From Simmondsia chinensis (taxonomy: Eukaryota; Streptophyta; Magnoliopsida; Caryophyllales; Simmondsiaceae), in assembly GCA_018398585.1 (NCBI GenBank), contig JAGTTD010000015.1, positions 8,685,001 through 8,749,000 on the forward strand: DNA of 64,000 nucleotides, read 5' to 3'. Both the position numbers and the translations under genes were made by a program. Shown here one piece after another: positions 45,301-57,434 of the stretch. Numbering within the stretch: position 1 is the stretch's first letter; each line of letters begins with the position of its first letter. The notes beneath the pieces were generated by a model. It made no database searches. It was not told the origin of the DNA and saw only the letters and a list, made by a program, of their open reading frames with translations.

Positions 45301-46285
45301 CACCACAATTCGAGGGTTTCATTGTCCCTAGTAGCAAAAAGAAAGTCTATAAACTCATAAAATTTTTATACAGTCTTAAACAGGCACCAAATAGTGGCAT
45401 GAAAACTTTAATGGAAAGTAATTGCTATTAACTTCCTTGTAAATGATGGTGACTCATGCGTGTTATTCTAAGTCTGATTTGAATGGATGCATTTTTGTCT
45501 GTTGGTATGCTGATCATACGCTAATATTTGGATGAACTTAATTGTTGCCAAAGAGACTAAAAACTTTCTAAGCTCTAAATTTGACATGAAATATCAGGGT
45601 GAGGCAGATGTGATTTCAGGAGTCAAGATTGTGAAAACTCGTGAAGGCATAACTCTTAATTTGTTTCACTACATTGAAGTGATGCTTAGAAAGTTTGATA
45701 TGCTTAATGTTGATCCTGTAAGATCACCTCATGATCCCAATGTACTTTTAACTAAACATAAATTTACTGCTATGTGCCAATCTAAGTATGCCAAAATCAT
45801 TGGCAGTATTATTTTATTGATGAGCTACACTAGACTTGATATTCCATATAAGATTTAGTAGATACACGCATAATCCTAGTCAAGAGTATTGGAACGCTTT
45901 AAAAAGATTGCTTAAATACTTAAAAGGAACTATAGATTTGAGACTTCACTTCACGAAGTTTCCCACTGATGTTAAACGGGTGTCAGATAATGATGAAATT
46001 AATTTTACTAATGGATATGTATTTACTCTAGTTGGAGGTGTTATATCTAGAAAATCTTCTAAGCAACTTGTATTCCCACTCATGAAATATAAGTTCATTG
46101 CTCTTGAGTTAGTGGATCATAGAGCCAAGTGGCTAAAAAGCTTATTGGGAGATCGTGAAAAATCTTCTAGAAAGTAGATTGATACCATTGGACTGTGTAA
46201 AGTCTAGAAAAAAAAAATTTCTTGTGGATTTATTGACAAAAGGCCTATGTCGTAAAATTGTAATATAAACATCGAGGGGATGGGA
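42326..46285 (+). pseudogene. Copia gag-pol polyprotein remains
   Basis: The gag starts at ATG 42326 (MVTKLSLPDMSKVELLNI) and continues through a frameshift to DQLHEFENIVITLLSESLK. The protease region reads FEWMVDIGATRHICVN, where the catalytic D-T-G is D-I-G. The pre-integrase part LELWYARSGYINIQSIKRLK (43860-43930) is split from the protease by the SINE. Integrase pieces include YACHVLDRVHNKKLDKTPHE (44410-44475). Reverse transcriptase reads FKWVFKRKMKVDRL and VVLQMDIEMTFLNSDLDEE, followed by RNase H to DLLTKGLCRKIV near 46250. Stops and shifts are numerous, so no functional polyprotein remains. Confidence 0.85.
43585..43824 (+). mobile_element. 5S rRNA-headed SINE in Copia, best-preserved copy
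   Basis: AGAGGGTACCAATATGCC leads into CGGATCCCGTTAGAACTCCG, AAATTAAGCGTGCTTGG and CAGTACTAGGATGGGTGACC, close to a plant 5S rRNA over about 78 bases. Then come AGAAACAGCCTCTCTTCAGG, GGAAGGCTGCATACATCAGC, CCCAGACCCTGCTTAGGC and GAGCCCTTGAGGCACTAGG. ATAATGCTAG at 43575-43584 and 43825-43834 is the target duplication. It splits the Copia sequence between VICKNDNA and SISFSYLG. The 5S internal control region looks largely preserved, so Pol III initiation is conceivable. Confidence 0.88.
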
Positions 46286-46906
46286 CTAAGTTCTATGTAC
46301 GAATGAACTGTGATATATCCAACTTAGCCTTAGTAGGTTTTATAAGAAAAGTCATAACTTAATTCAAAAAGCGCATTGTATTTTTTTATTTCCCCTCTTT
46401 ATAATTTTAGCAGTATGGGATGGACTCGCAGCCATATGTTTGGTGTTAAGTAAAGCTTGCACTTGATGGATATCATCTATATGCTACTAAGGTGGTCAGG
46501 TTGAGCTCTAGTTATTAACGGAGCAGTTGCCATATGTTTGGTGGTGTGCGGTAACACACACTTGACATGATCCATCTATTTAGGTGTGAAAGTGTATCCG
46601 CTCCTGATGAAGATTGAAGATTTGCTTTGTAAAGCACCTATGAATATCTAGGACGGGCATATGGCTGACAACACACGCAAAATTGCAAGAGGTTCCAAGA
46701 TATGGAGTTTGGTGTGTGTCGAACTGGCAGACTATATGACCACTTAAGAGGTTCAAGACGAAAGTCACCTCGAAAATTGTTGGTCCTAAACTTGGCTTAT
46801 AGTTGGTGACGATTTAAGTTGCAAGACATCGACACTGAAAGATTGAACTCTCTTTGCCCAATCTTTCTTCTTTCCTTTTGTCCTGCTTGTGTCCTTTGTA
46901 GGGGAT

Positions 46907-47340
46907 TGTTGGAAAAAGGTGGGAACCACACGTGCGCATGCCTCGGCCACTGCGCCGTACCGCATCATGACGTGCTAGGGCGAGGTTGAGCGTGGGTGTG
47001 CATTCCCCCAACTCCTCGTAACTTTTCCCAGAGTGCCTTTACTGCGTCATCTCTTCTCAACTGGAATTAGTGTGGCAGATGACTGGTGGAACCTTTTGCA
47101 ACCCTTCCAACAGTAACCTTCCATCCTACATTTGAGGGGTGCACTAGCTATTACTCAAATCATCCAAGATCCTTAGCTTTCTCTTCTCTTCTCTATGTCC
47201 TCTCGCATAAACACTTCTCTTGGGCAAAATTCTTAGGCACTCCTACCAGGTAATTAATGAGTGCGCGTGAAGAGTTAGATCGCATTAATGTTAGAGGATG
47301 GTTGCCGATAGTACTATGTGCACCAAAGTACCAGTGAAAT
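46907..47340 (+). repeat. 3' LTR of the Copia element
   Basis: It starts TGTTGGAAAAAGGTGGG after a purine tract. It shares several blocks with the left repeat at 41640-42200, but has indels of up to about 100 bp. The right boundary is approximate. Confidence 0.6.
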
Positions 47341-48571
47341 ATCAATCCTTTTGTTTGGTACAAATTCTAATATCAATATAATGTCAATGTATAGTATTAT
47401 ATCATAAGCAGGCGAACTTTTTGAGTTAAATGTAGTATAGAACTTTGTCTCTTAACCTCCATCCGTCCCAAGTGTTGGTTTCTTCCTTTAGAAAAATTGT
47501 TGTAATTCTTATTAAATGAATTATTTTTAGGCCTTCAGTCAATAGATTGAACATTTAGGACAAATTTATTGACATTACCCGATAACAGTGGGCTGCCAAC
47601 AACGCCATCCGCGCCTGTTCACTCACAGTCGCACTTGGAGCCGTCCTTGATTGTGCTCCCTCTCTTTTCTCTTCCATGACATCACGGCTTCTTGGCCGCA
47701 GCAACCACCGCTCAATTTGAATCTTCTTCAATCACAGTGGTTGATCTCTCCGATGTTACTTCTCTCTTTTTCTAAGGGACTAATTTATCCTCATCACACC
47801 ACTGTCCAACTAATGAATGTATACATTAAAGTCCAAAAAAAAAAAAAAAAAAAAAAAAAGAGAGAGCTACGCGTAAAATGAGTAGAACAATATTGTTACG
47901 TACTAATTTATAGTTCAATTAATAATTTTATCTGAACCTCCATTGTCTTCGTTTATGGGTATACGAAAGTAATTCCTTAATGTTATTTAGAGTAATGTCG
48001 AAAAAAATGTTGAGATAATAAATAACTCAAAAAATATTGCTAAAAAGTTTTGTATGAGTTGTTTCCTTTATGATTTTTTTTTTTTTTTTCCCCGTTTTGT
48101 GGCTTGTTTGTGTTGGCTCAAGCCCTATTTCTTATGGGTGCATGTGTTTTTGCCATGCGGACACCCGCTGGACAGTTTTACATTTTCAGTATGACCACAT
48201 TTTAAATACCCAATTTAGGTGTAAAAATTAAGTGAAAGTAGCATTTTTCAAATATTATTTGAAAAAAAAGACCATCTAATATATGAAATTACTAGGGTTG
48301 AAAAAGAAAGGGATAGGCAGAAGGCCATGATGGTTTGGTTGTATGCTTCCTTGTGTGCTAAAAATAAGCAACAACCCAAAATTCTACAACCACACATGGT
48401 GTGAATTTAAAGGTTGTTTTAAAAATCGTTTACTCGCAAGCGTACAAGGTCATCATAGCTTTGTTGGGTATACAGGTCGTGTCCACAGAGAATCAGAGTT
48501 AAGTTAAAGCTAACGCTTAACGAACAATAGAAGCATGATTGTTTGGCCGTATGCTTCCTTGTGTGCTATAA
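47341..48571. other. Spacer with poly-A tract, no gene seen
   Basis: A 25-base A run (47835-47859) follows a moderately GC-rich stretch (47580-47830) and may be the tail of a truncated retroposon. A T-run lies near 48078-48090. Two copies of a ~25-bp word TATGCTTCCTTGTGTGCTA (about 48340 and 48544) bracket about 190 bp. Confidence 0.45.
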
Positions 48572-48951
48572 AAGTTATGACGGTCGTGAATTTGACAATA
48601 GAAGCATGAGTGCTCTTTTTCAAACTCATGGCATTCACTTTTGTCTTTCTTGGTCTGATAATCCACAACAAAATGTAGTGGCAGAACGAAAGCATTGACA
48701 TTTAAGTGAAATGGTACGGACACTATTTATTTAAGCTCGTTTGCCACCACAATTTTTGGCTGATACTGCTTGTACTACATGTACCATTATTAAATGGTTA
48801 TCAACTCTAGATCTTCAAAGCTTGTCTCAATTTGAAAAACTTTCATGTTGCGCCTGATTACACTTTCTTTTGAGTCTTTGGGTGTGCATGATATCCTAGC
48901 ATCACACCCAGTGTTGCTCACAAATTAGCCCCTTGCTCCATACCCTGCGTC
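48572..48951 (+). pseudogene. Copia integrase fragment
   Basis: GREFDNRSMSALFQTHGIHF, NPQQNVVAERKH and ARLPPQFLADTACTTC are standard Copia integrase-core words, followed by FGCA and the linker leading to KLAPCS. In-frame stops occur (for example after ERKH and in the FGCA region). The target duplication CCTGCGTC (48944-48951) is the last sequence before the hAT element. Confidence 0.85.
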
Positions 48952-49461
48952 TAGAGGTGGCCAACGGGCGGCCAGGCCCGGCTGGCCCACCACTGTAGCG
49001 GGCTGAGCCGGGTCGGGCCCGGGGGGTTCCAGGACCAGGCTCGGGCCTGCTACAGTGCCGGCGGGCCAGGCCGGGTGGGGCCTGGGCCAGCTTTTTTTAT
49101 AGAAATAAAAAAAATTAAAATAATACAAAGTTGTTTTGTACTAAAATTATTGTAATTCATTGATAAATAATATGAGATACAAATACATTTTTTTTCAAGC
49201 ACTAATAATGCTAAATATACATGTTAAAAAAATAATGCTAAATATATGTAATAAAATAAAATATACAATAAGTAATGGTAAATATCTTATCTAAAAAATA
49301 ATGGTAAATAAATAATGTAACAAATATAATGTAGTTGAGGCCTAATATTTAAAAGTACAAATTTGTTTATCAAAAAATACAAAGTTTGACATATGGGGGG
49401 TGCGGTCGTCTTTTGACTTAAATATTTAAAAGTAAATTATTGACATACAAAAGTGTTGATA

Positions 49462-51664
49462 TCAGTCGCCTAGGGGGGTTTCTACCCCATCATTTGACGT
49501 ATCGGTTGTGCGGTCGTCTTCTTCATCGCTCAATGAATCCAGCTTCATTCTCTGTTGATCTCTGGCCTCTGCTAGCAGCCAATCCTTCAAGCACACGGAC
49601 ATCTCCAAGCTTGACAGCAATAGCTTCACCCTCTTCGTTCCAAGCAACCTGCCACCAAGACTGAAAGCACACTCCGATGCTACTGAAGACACCGGACAAC
49701 TTAGTATATCACGTGCCATGGTGGAAAGTATGGGATACTGGGCTTGGTTTGTGTTCCACCATTGTAAAAGGTGGCGGCCCGAAAATATGGACCAATGGTG
49801 TCCGCAAATAATAATCTAGCTCGTCACATGACGTGGGGGCTACTGTGGGCGTAAATTGCTCCAACAGCTTCCACGAATATGACATGTGTGAACTACTTCC
49901 ACTAGATGTGGAGGATCCTACTGCAGCAGTACTAGAATTATTGGACGCTAATTGACGGGAATATTGAGAAAATAAACGATTTAAGTCGTTATCGACATCG
50001 GCAATGAAAGTGTCGATATTAAGACTAGGATGCAAATATTTGAAAAAATGTTGGCAAAATAAGTTAAAACCCCCCGTGTTTACAACGGGGGTCTAAAATA
50101 GTTGCCAAGCAGTATGTAAGAGGCAGTTCAGAATAATATTTGGCAAACTTTTCTTTCATTGCCTTAATTGATTCAAAAAAAATGAGGTTGGATTCATTAC
50201 CCACCATCCAATTGACCATATCCAGCAATCTTGATATTGCTTGAGGCATGATCAGATAGTAGCAACCCAAAAAAATGTCGTTGACTCTTTAAACATGCTA
50301 AAAAAGTTACAAATTTGATCTATTGTCTCCCAATTTATACCGACCAGGTTGTAATCTCTCCATTTTGTACGATTTTCCTGGGTGAATTCCATCAGAACGT
50401 CTTTGTATGGTAGAATGCGCTCTAACATTTCTACCGTAGACGACCACTTAGTTTGGGTGTCTAATTTGAATTGTTTATATTCTATGTTATACAACCTACA
50501 TAAATTTCTAAATCTTTTTTTTCTAGTGCCTGATGATTTAATCAATATTATTACGGATCTTAAGGTGGTGAAGGATACTTTTATAAGATCTAAACCATCC
50601 ATTACCACTAAATGCAAAATGTGACAAATGCAATGAATATGGAAACACTTCCCACCTAACATGGGTCTCATTTGCCTAATAAAATGTGTAACAGCTGCAG
50701 TGTTATTGGAAGCATTGTCGAACGTAATACTGAAGATACGTCGCTCTATGCCCCAGTCGCGGACTGCCAACATAATCGCACCCGTAATTACCTCGGCATT
50801 ATGGGGGCAATCTAAAAGTCCAAAATGAATTATCCTCTTTTGGATGATGAAGGATTCATCGGTCCAGTGTGCCGTTATGCACATATAAGGTTGGCCGGGT
50901 TTCGACGTCCATACGTCCGTCGTCAACGAGAGCATGCTCGTGTTCGTCGTAAAATGTGTGAAGACCCCAGCTTTCATCCCGCGGTACAACGTAAAAGCGT
51001 CCCGCTTTACGGTGTTCCGAGGAATCCTAACAATGGCGGGGTTCACATTTCGTTGGAGGTAGTTGACGAAATTTGGGTTTTCGCCGGTATTAAAAGGCCT
51101 TTCATTCAAAATTATATATTTAGCTAGCCCCTTTCGGGTGCTCTCTTGAGAGAACCTAAAATTAGCAAGTGCACCGGTCACTTGCTGTACTAGACGTTGT
51201 TGGCTCTTTTCTGGGTATTGCTCGGGGTGGCACCTAAGTATATGTCTGTTTAATATGCTCGTCCCACTGCCAGGTTGATGACTAAAATCCTTAGTTGGGT
51301 CACATAATTTACAAATTGCTTAATTAGTTGTCTTATTAAGGGTAAAGTGCTTCCATACCCCACTAGTTGAACGCCTACTAGCGTCGGTACTAGTTTCAGG
51401 CTGGGCTTCGGTGGTGGGGGTGGGTTCCTCATCAGTTTGTGAGTCTCCAACCCCACCACCACCTGAATCATGGTAACCTTATTGTTGTGAAAAGTCATAA
51501 TCTATGCTATCATTAGTGTATGGGGGTGATGGGTTTGGTTGTATAAAAGCTCGTTCTTCAGTATTAAGTAAGACAATTCTACTCCATTTAGGGATTCTGG
51601 GTGGTCGATAAGAGCTAGAACTAGCACGATCGGCTCCAGAGGGTGATGAAGAGTTATGTGCCAT
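49462..51664 (-). pseudogene. hAT transposase (zBED type), broken
   Basis: ATG at 51664 opens MAHNSSSPSGADRASSSS. A BED zinc finger lies near 51380-51230 (SGVWKHFTLNK, CKLCDP, LNRHILRCHPEQ). The RNase H-like core includes LTTDVWTSKPGQPYMCITAH and ITFDNASNN, with CHILHLVVMDGL and WSSTVEMLERILPYKDVL further on. A C-terminal dimerisation domain (49719-49560) reads CPVSSVASECAFSLGGRLL. Stops near 51480 and 51320, and frameshifts near 50260, 50050 and 49715, inactivate it. Functional hAT proteins cut at the inverted repeats and leave 8-bp duplications, as seen here. Confidence 0.92.
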
Positions 51665-51967
51665 ATTAGTATAAGTGATTAGTATTTATAAAATGCTAGT
51701 AGTAATGCAAATTAAATAACTAAAAATGCGAATCAAATAAAATTGCCATACTAAAATTACCGAAACGAGAGAACAATGAAATTCGAACTTCAGCCAAATA
51801 CTTTACGAACTTCGAACTTTAGAGCACAATTTTGCAATTAGCAAGGTTAGAGAAGATGGGAGATGATGAATGTATAGAGAGAGAAGAGAGGATTGAAAAT
51901 TTGGTGAGGAAATGGGTTGGGGAGGTTTAAGTATTTATACAAAAAAATATATATAATTTTTTTTTTA

Positions 51968-51998
51968 ATTAAAAGAGCCGTTGAACGGCTCTTTTAAT
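51968..51998. promoter_or_regulatory. 31-bp perfect palindrome at the hAT 5' subterminal region
   Basis: Two 15-bp arms, ATTAAAAGAGCCGTT and its exact complement, flank one central G. A related AGAACCGTT / CGGCTCT pair follows at once. It lies upstream of the minus-strand transposase start, where transposase-binding or hairpin sites are expected. Confidence 0.6.
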
Positions 51999-52110
51999 AG
52001 TAGAACCGTTCCACGGCTCTAAGAGCCATTGGGCACCTCGGGCTCGGGCTCAGGCCGGGCCCTGAGGCCACCAAAAATGGGCCCGAGGCCCGGCCCGGTG
52101 GCCACCTCTA

Positions 52111-54129
52111 CCTGTGTCTTTCTTGGGTATGCAGGGAGATATAAAGGTTATCAACTTTTGGATCTTGCTACAGGACGTGTGCATATTAGTCATCATGTGC
52201 ATTTTGTTGAACATATATTTCCATACCATGATCTTGCATCTAATTCTACTCTACCGGCTTCTTCTAGTCTAGTTGAGGTCCCACTACACATACCGTCACT
52301 AGCTCCTATGCCAAGCCTACTGGTCCCTCACTACTCCTCTGTGCTTGTCCCTAACAAGGACTCTAATAGTCCAACTTAGTCACCGGAAGCACCACCTGCT
52401 TCGGGTAGTTCGGCCTCTCCGGTGACCTTACCCTCTCCTACCGACACAAGGGGCGACATTCCTTTGTCTTCTCCCACTCCTACGGTGCCTCCTGCTAGTC
52501 TTGGTGCAACTACATTTTCTCACATTGAACCTGTGCCTATCTTGTGCATTCATCCTAAGCATACTTGTCTTAACGATGGCATACATAAATCTAAGTATAT
52601 CTTATCCCGTAACTCTATCACTGTAGCCTAGGAACCCACCTGCTTTTCGCAGGTTGTTAAGAACCCTCAGTGGCAGGAGGCTATGTATGAGGAATTTAAT
52701 GCCCTACTTCAAAATAAGATATGGGATCTTGCTCCACCTTCACCCTCTCAAAATGTTGATGGTAGTACTTGAAAGTACATGGTCAAGTATAAACCTGACT
52801 GCCACTGACCACTTTAAAGTTAGACTTGTTGCTCAAGGCATCGATCAACACGCGAGCCTTGATTATTTTGAAACTTTCAGTCATGTTGTTAAACCCACTA
52901 CCATTAGGTTATTCTTGTACTTGCCGTCACCAACTTTTGGTCCATTTGCCAACTTGATGTTAAAAACGCTTTTCTACATGGCTTTCTTAATAAAGAGGTA
53001 TACATGCGGCAACCTCAAGGGTTCATTCCCTAAGTTTCCTAATCATGTATGCCAATTTCGTAAAGCTTTATGTGGTCTTAAACAGGCACATCGAGCTTGG
53101 TTTCATAGGTTTAGCACTTTCCTTTACAATCCGGGCTTCCATTGTAGTAAAACTAACTCATCTCTCTTCATTCATCACTCCACTGATAGTATTGTGGGTC
53201 TCCTTTTATGCATTGATGATATTATACTCACAGGCCATAAACCACTCCTTTCACACCTTATTGGTACCTTAGTTTGGTATGAAAGACCTTAGCTCTCTTC
53301 ACTACTTTCTTGGAATTGAAGCCAAACACAGATGACATGGTCTCTTTCTCACCCAACATAAATACATCTTGGACCTTCTCCATAAGCATGATATGCTAGA
53401 GGCCAAACTTCTTCAAACTCCTTTCCCCACCTGGGTTCAACCATTGCTGAAAGATGGGGATCTACTGGCTGAGTTTCAAAATGCGGTGGACGCCCTTCAA
53501 TATCTCACCATGACTCATCCAAACATCTACTACGCTGTCAACCATGTGTCTTAGTTCATGCATGCCCCTTGAACATGCCACTGGCAAATGGTAAAGCGTA
53601 TTCTTCGGTACCTTAAGCACTCGCCTAACCTTGGCCTCGCCATTACTCCTAGTTCATGCATGACCATTGCTGCTTATACCAATGCTGACAAGGGCGGTTG
53701 TGCTGACACCCGTCGTTCCACCACTAGGTTTGCTTTGTTTCTTGGCCCTAATCTCATATCATGGCAAGCCAAGAAGCAACCTATTGTTGCTATGTCTACC
53801 AATAATTCTGAGTATCATGCTGTTGCCAAGGTGGTTGCCGAATGTGACTAGATACTATATCTCATGCATTACTGAAGGCTATGACATTCTGGACTGGTAT
53901 TGGTGTACTCTGATAATATTTCAACTACTTTTCTTGTTGCCAACCCCATTTCAAATGATCACAGTAAACATGCTGATGTTAATTTTCACTATGTTCACAA
54001 AAAGGTGGTTAAGGGTGACATTCAAGTTTGATATACTCCTCATAGTAAATATGTTACTGACATCTTCACCAAGGGATTGACTACGAATCGCTTTCGCTTC
54101 CGCAAGTCCAATCTGGATGGTGGTCCCTA
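52111..54129 (+). pseudogene. Copia integrase C-terminus, reverse transcriptase and RNase H remains
   Basis: The segment starts CVFLGYAGRYKGYQLLDLAT and HVHFVEHIFPYHDLASN. A Pro/Ser-rich linker leads to reverse transcriptase ([49 protein letters not shown]). The active-site motif reads CIDD at 53209-53220, where YVDD is usual. RNase H follows with YLKHSPNLGLAI, GGCADTRRSTTRFALFLG and IVAMSTNNSEYHAVA, ending DIFTKGLTTNRFRF near 54090. Several stops and shifts break the frame. Confidence 0.87.
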
Positions 54130-55804
54130 ATGTACTTTATATTTACATATTTTATTTGTCATTCCTGCAACATATTCGGCTTTTAAATATGTGTTTTACT
54201 ATAATCTATGAACATTTAGGCTTGGAGTTTCTAGGAGCAATCAAATGTTGAAATGTGGTGAAATCAAGCATAATTTAGGCATATTTGAAGACTACATTGA
54301 GAAACCCGATCACGTGTTGAAAAAATAACCCATTGCGTCAAATTCGATCTTATAATTTAAAACAGGAAACTTTATGCAGGTTTATATATATATATATTAT
54401 AATATAATATATTATGTTATAATATATGTTATATATAATATAATTTTGTTGGGCTTGGCCCAGCAAAGTAATACAGGAAGGACCAGCATGTGATTGTGGC
54501 AAGCCGCCCTATAATTACAGAGGGAGACCTATTTTTTGTATATTTTGCCAAGCCTCCTTTCCTCTTCTCCTCCCCGAAGCTGCTACGAGATCTAAGAGAT
54601 TCTCAAACGCTGAAGCGCAGGTGGTTGGAGTACTGGTGAATCAAAGCAAGGATCAATGTCAACAACATCAATTGAGGAAGTCTTCAATTCCTAATTTTTA
54701 TTCATTATTTTATCTTTTTAGAATTGAATAATGTGTAAAACTCCTATACAGGAGTAGATTCTTTTAGTTTGGAGATGAAGGAAGGGTAATCATTTGTATC
54801 CAGGATTTATATTATGCTTTTGACAATAGATTTATGTTATATTACATACGCACTCCTATAGAGAATTTATGATTGTTGTTTGGTATTTCTTTGAGTGTGC
54901 TTGTAGCCATGTTAAAATCTCCAAATTGTTAGCATTAGTCTATAAGCTTGTAGCCTAGACCAAAACATAACCAGTTTTCACGCATGGTTAGGGTTGAGGT
55001 TGTACCCAATCTTGAATACAATCTTTTATACAAATTAGTACTTAACTAGGAGTGGTAAAGGAATTTGTTAGTGCTATTGAGATAATCCATGCTACACCTA
55101 TGGTGATAAGATGTGTTATTTCCTTAGACTAGTTTATCATCCTAAACCGTAGCTTAAGTATCACTTCAGGTTTAATATTAAATTAGGAGTTAGAAAAGAA
55201 TTAAGTAGTACTAATGAGATAATATATACTATACGTACGATGATATAATAGGTTATGCCTTTAGACTAGTTCATCACCCTAAGCCATAGTCTAAATATTA
55301 ACTCAGGCTTAGTGCTTGTAGCCTAAGCCACCTAAATCATTGTCATAGTATAATATAATAACGGGATACGAGTAAAGCTACCCTAAATTCATTCCCTAAA
55401 CCAACCTCAATCGAATTGACATTTTTATTTTACTGCTTTCTTTTGTTGATTGCCTAAACAATCAACAAAAACCCAAAAATTCAATGCTTTGTTAATAACG
55501 AGATCCGGCTTAACTCTGATTCCTCTAGATATGACCCGTATCCCTGATTTAGCTACGACGACCTTATACGCTTGCGAGTACACAGTTTGAAAATATATTT
55601 TAAAATACATCAGTCCCCCTCATACAGATTGATGGGGTGTATTAGTATATTATCCTAAATTTGTTGATATAATTTGTTTATCTTATTATGGTCTAGGTTC
55701 GATGTACCTAAGGGTACTTTTTTACTTTCATATGTTTCTCTATTTCTATATAATGTTAGCTTAGCAACCCTATTTGGTATATTCACTTAATTCTCTCTTC
55801 ACAC
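54130..55804. other. AT-rich spacer, no gene seen
   Basis: 54390-54445 is an AT microsatellite. About 54440-54700 has promoter-and-leader-like sequence. 54950-55330 contains two related copies of a ~170-bp text (TAGACTAGTTTATCATCCTA / TAGACTAGTTCATCACCCTA). 55500-55600 is an inverted partner of 48418-48507. No coding motif was found. Confidence 0.5.
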
Positions 55805-56249
55805 TTTTGACAATGCGATTCAAAGACAACATTCATGGTAGCTTTCTGCCTCCCATAACCGGTCATAATGGAAGAGGAGGAAGACTACGGTAAGTTTTGG
55901 TTGTTTTTACTGTGTATAATTGTTTTAGCATCGGATTCTAGTCTTCTCCTTTTCTCATTATTGTATTATAAATATGTTTGATTTTGTGAATGATAATCAT
56001 CAAAATGTTTTGGATCAAAACAAATGACTATCCAAAGTTTCAAGTATATAATTTCTAAGAGTTTCGTTTCTTTTATATTGTTAATCCAAGTCTCACTGCG
56101 TAAATCTAAGTCTCATTCTATTTTGTTGATTTTTCTCTTTGTTTAATTCAAGATATTTTTAAATTATTTTATTTTATATTTTGTTTAAGATTTTATTCAA
56201 GATATTCTTGAAGAATTTTATATTCGATTATATATTTTTAATATAATAT

Positions 56250-57434
56250 GAGAGCAAAACACAATCCAATAATTTTTTTCGTCTTCCATTTGGTGAAGTC
56301 GTGAGTAGCCTCCCACCATTGTGATTAGGAAGCAAAATTCCCACGTGGAGATTTTCATTACCGGCAGTGCAAGATTTATATCTTTTTGCATCCTATTACT
56401 ATCAATTTTTCAGTCTTGTGCTTTTTTAGCTTTGGGATTTTGACTTTGTTTGGTTAAATCATGTTTAATCCTACATTTTATAAAGGTTTTGTTGTTGCTC
56501 TCATGATAGGGGGAGTCGTTGATACTTACTCCCTGTTTTACCTTTATCCGGCGATGAATGTTCTCCATGCTAGTGTGAAAATTTTATAAACGATCCAATT
56601 TTCAACTTTTTCTTGGTTTATTTTTTTGGAGTTGTTATTTTTATCCAATAAAAAAAAAATTGTGGTTTAAAGTAACCAGGATGTTCATTTTAACTACCAT
56701 TCTATTATTTTATTCTTCGAGTTGTTTTTGTTCTCACTGTTTGGTTTAAGGCCTTTTTTAGTGGTCCTCTGTATTTTGTTTCACGAAAGAGTTTTGGAAT
56801 CATCATCTCATGTCAAAAGTTTGATTTGCTCAGTTTTTGTTTTTGGGTTTGTTTTGGCTATTTGTACTTACGGCATTGGTGTTAAAATTTGTCAAGATTT
56901 ATTTTGGGAGTCTATTGTTTTTTTTTATCTCTAAGACTTTGGCTCAAAATTGTTAGACTTGGATTTGGCTGTTTTTATTTTTGGGTGTATTTTATTTAGA
57001 CCCCCTCTAAAAGTTGGGTTTGATTCATTGAGGCTTAGGATTAAAATTTAGTCTTTTCGTGGTGGTTTTGTTCCGCTTACATTTTTGTTTGTTGTATGAG
57101 CCTGCCATTTTAGGGTTAAAATTTTCAGTCATCTTTTTGGGGTATGTGTTTTTGGGGTTGGTTTTGAGGTTGTGTTTGAATCCTTATTTTTAGTTCCCTT
57201 CACTTGGATTAAAATTTGGGATTATTTTTAGAGTGTGTGTGTTATAATATGTCTAACACTACTTGTTGTCAAGATTTAGTAGGTGTTTCTATGACAAGGG
57301 GAGTAGGTTTTACACTTTCCTGGTTTTGTCTTCATTCTTCGAGTCATTTCAAAAATGAATTTTTGTTACAAGTTTTCACTGGTTTCATGGTTTGGGCGAT
57401 TGTCCAACCATTAGAAGGTTAACTATTGGTTTTG
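56250..57434 (+). other. Interior of small LTR element, no recognised coding
   Basis: This stretch is T-rich and GT-rich, with frames at 56722-56934 and 57216-57422 that translate to hydrophobic residues because of base composition. I recognise no gag, protease, integrase or reverse transcriptase. It may be foreign or heavily decayed sequence replacing most of the pol gene. Confidence 0.45.

Larger units (their letters stand above)
41640..47340 (+). mobile_element. Copia LTR retrotransposon, decayed
   Basis: Two related direct repeats bracket a Copia-order gag-pol. The left LTR is about 41640-42200 and the right about 46907-47340. Shared words include CCCCCAACTCCTC, CTTTCTCTTCTCTTCTCTA-type runs and CCTCTCGCATAAACACT. 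The left LTR seems to carry a ~115-bp insertion near its start. A GTAGGGGAT purine tract precedes the right LTR. Exact 3' LTR ends, primer-binding site and target duplication are not clear. A SINE sits at 43585-43824. Confidence 0.75.
48952..52110 (-). mobile_element. hAT DNA transposon, complete ends
   Basis: Terminal inverted repeats are TAGAGGTGGCCAACGGGC on the left and TAGAGGTGGCCACCGGGCC on the right (reverse strand). The 8-bp target duplication is CCTGCGTC / CCTGTGTC (48944-48951, 52111-52118), with one mismatch. Both subterminal regions are rich in GGCCCGG-type words, while the middle is AT-rich. The element encodes one transposase on the minus strand, now broken. Its insertion split a Copia element, so it is the younger of the two. 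Confidence 0.95.
48572..54129 (+). mobile_element. Second Copia element, 5'-truncated, interrupted by hAT
   Basis: The coding sequence begins inside integrase at 48572, breaks at 48951 where the hAT element enters, and resumes at 52111 with CVFLGYAGRYKGYQLLD. It runs on to the end of RNase H near 54129. No gag, protease or LTR was recognised on the left, so the 5' half is missing. The junction restores a normal Copia reading order once the hAT is removed. Confidence 0.8.

Noticed and set aside
56722..57422. Membrane protein frames
   Set aside because: Hydrophobic translation reflects T-rich sequence. The frames are unconnected and lie within an LTR element interior.
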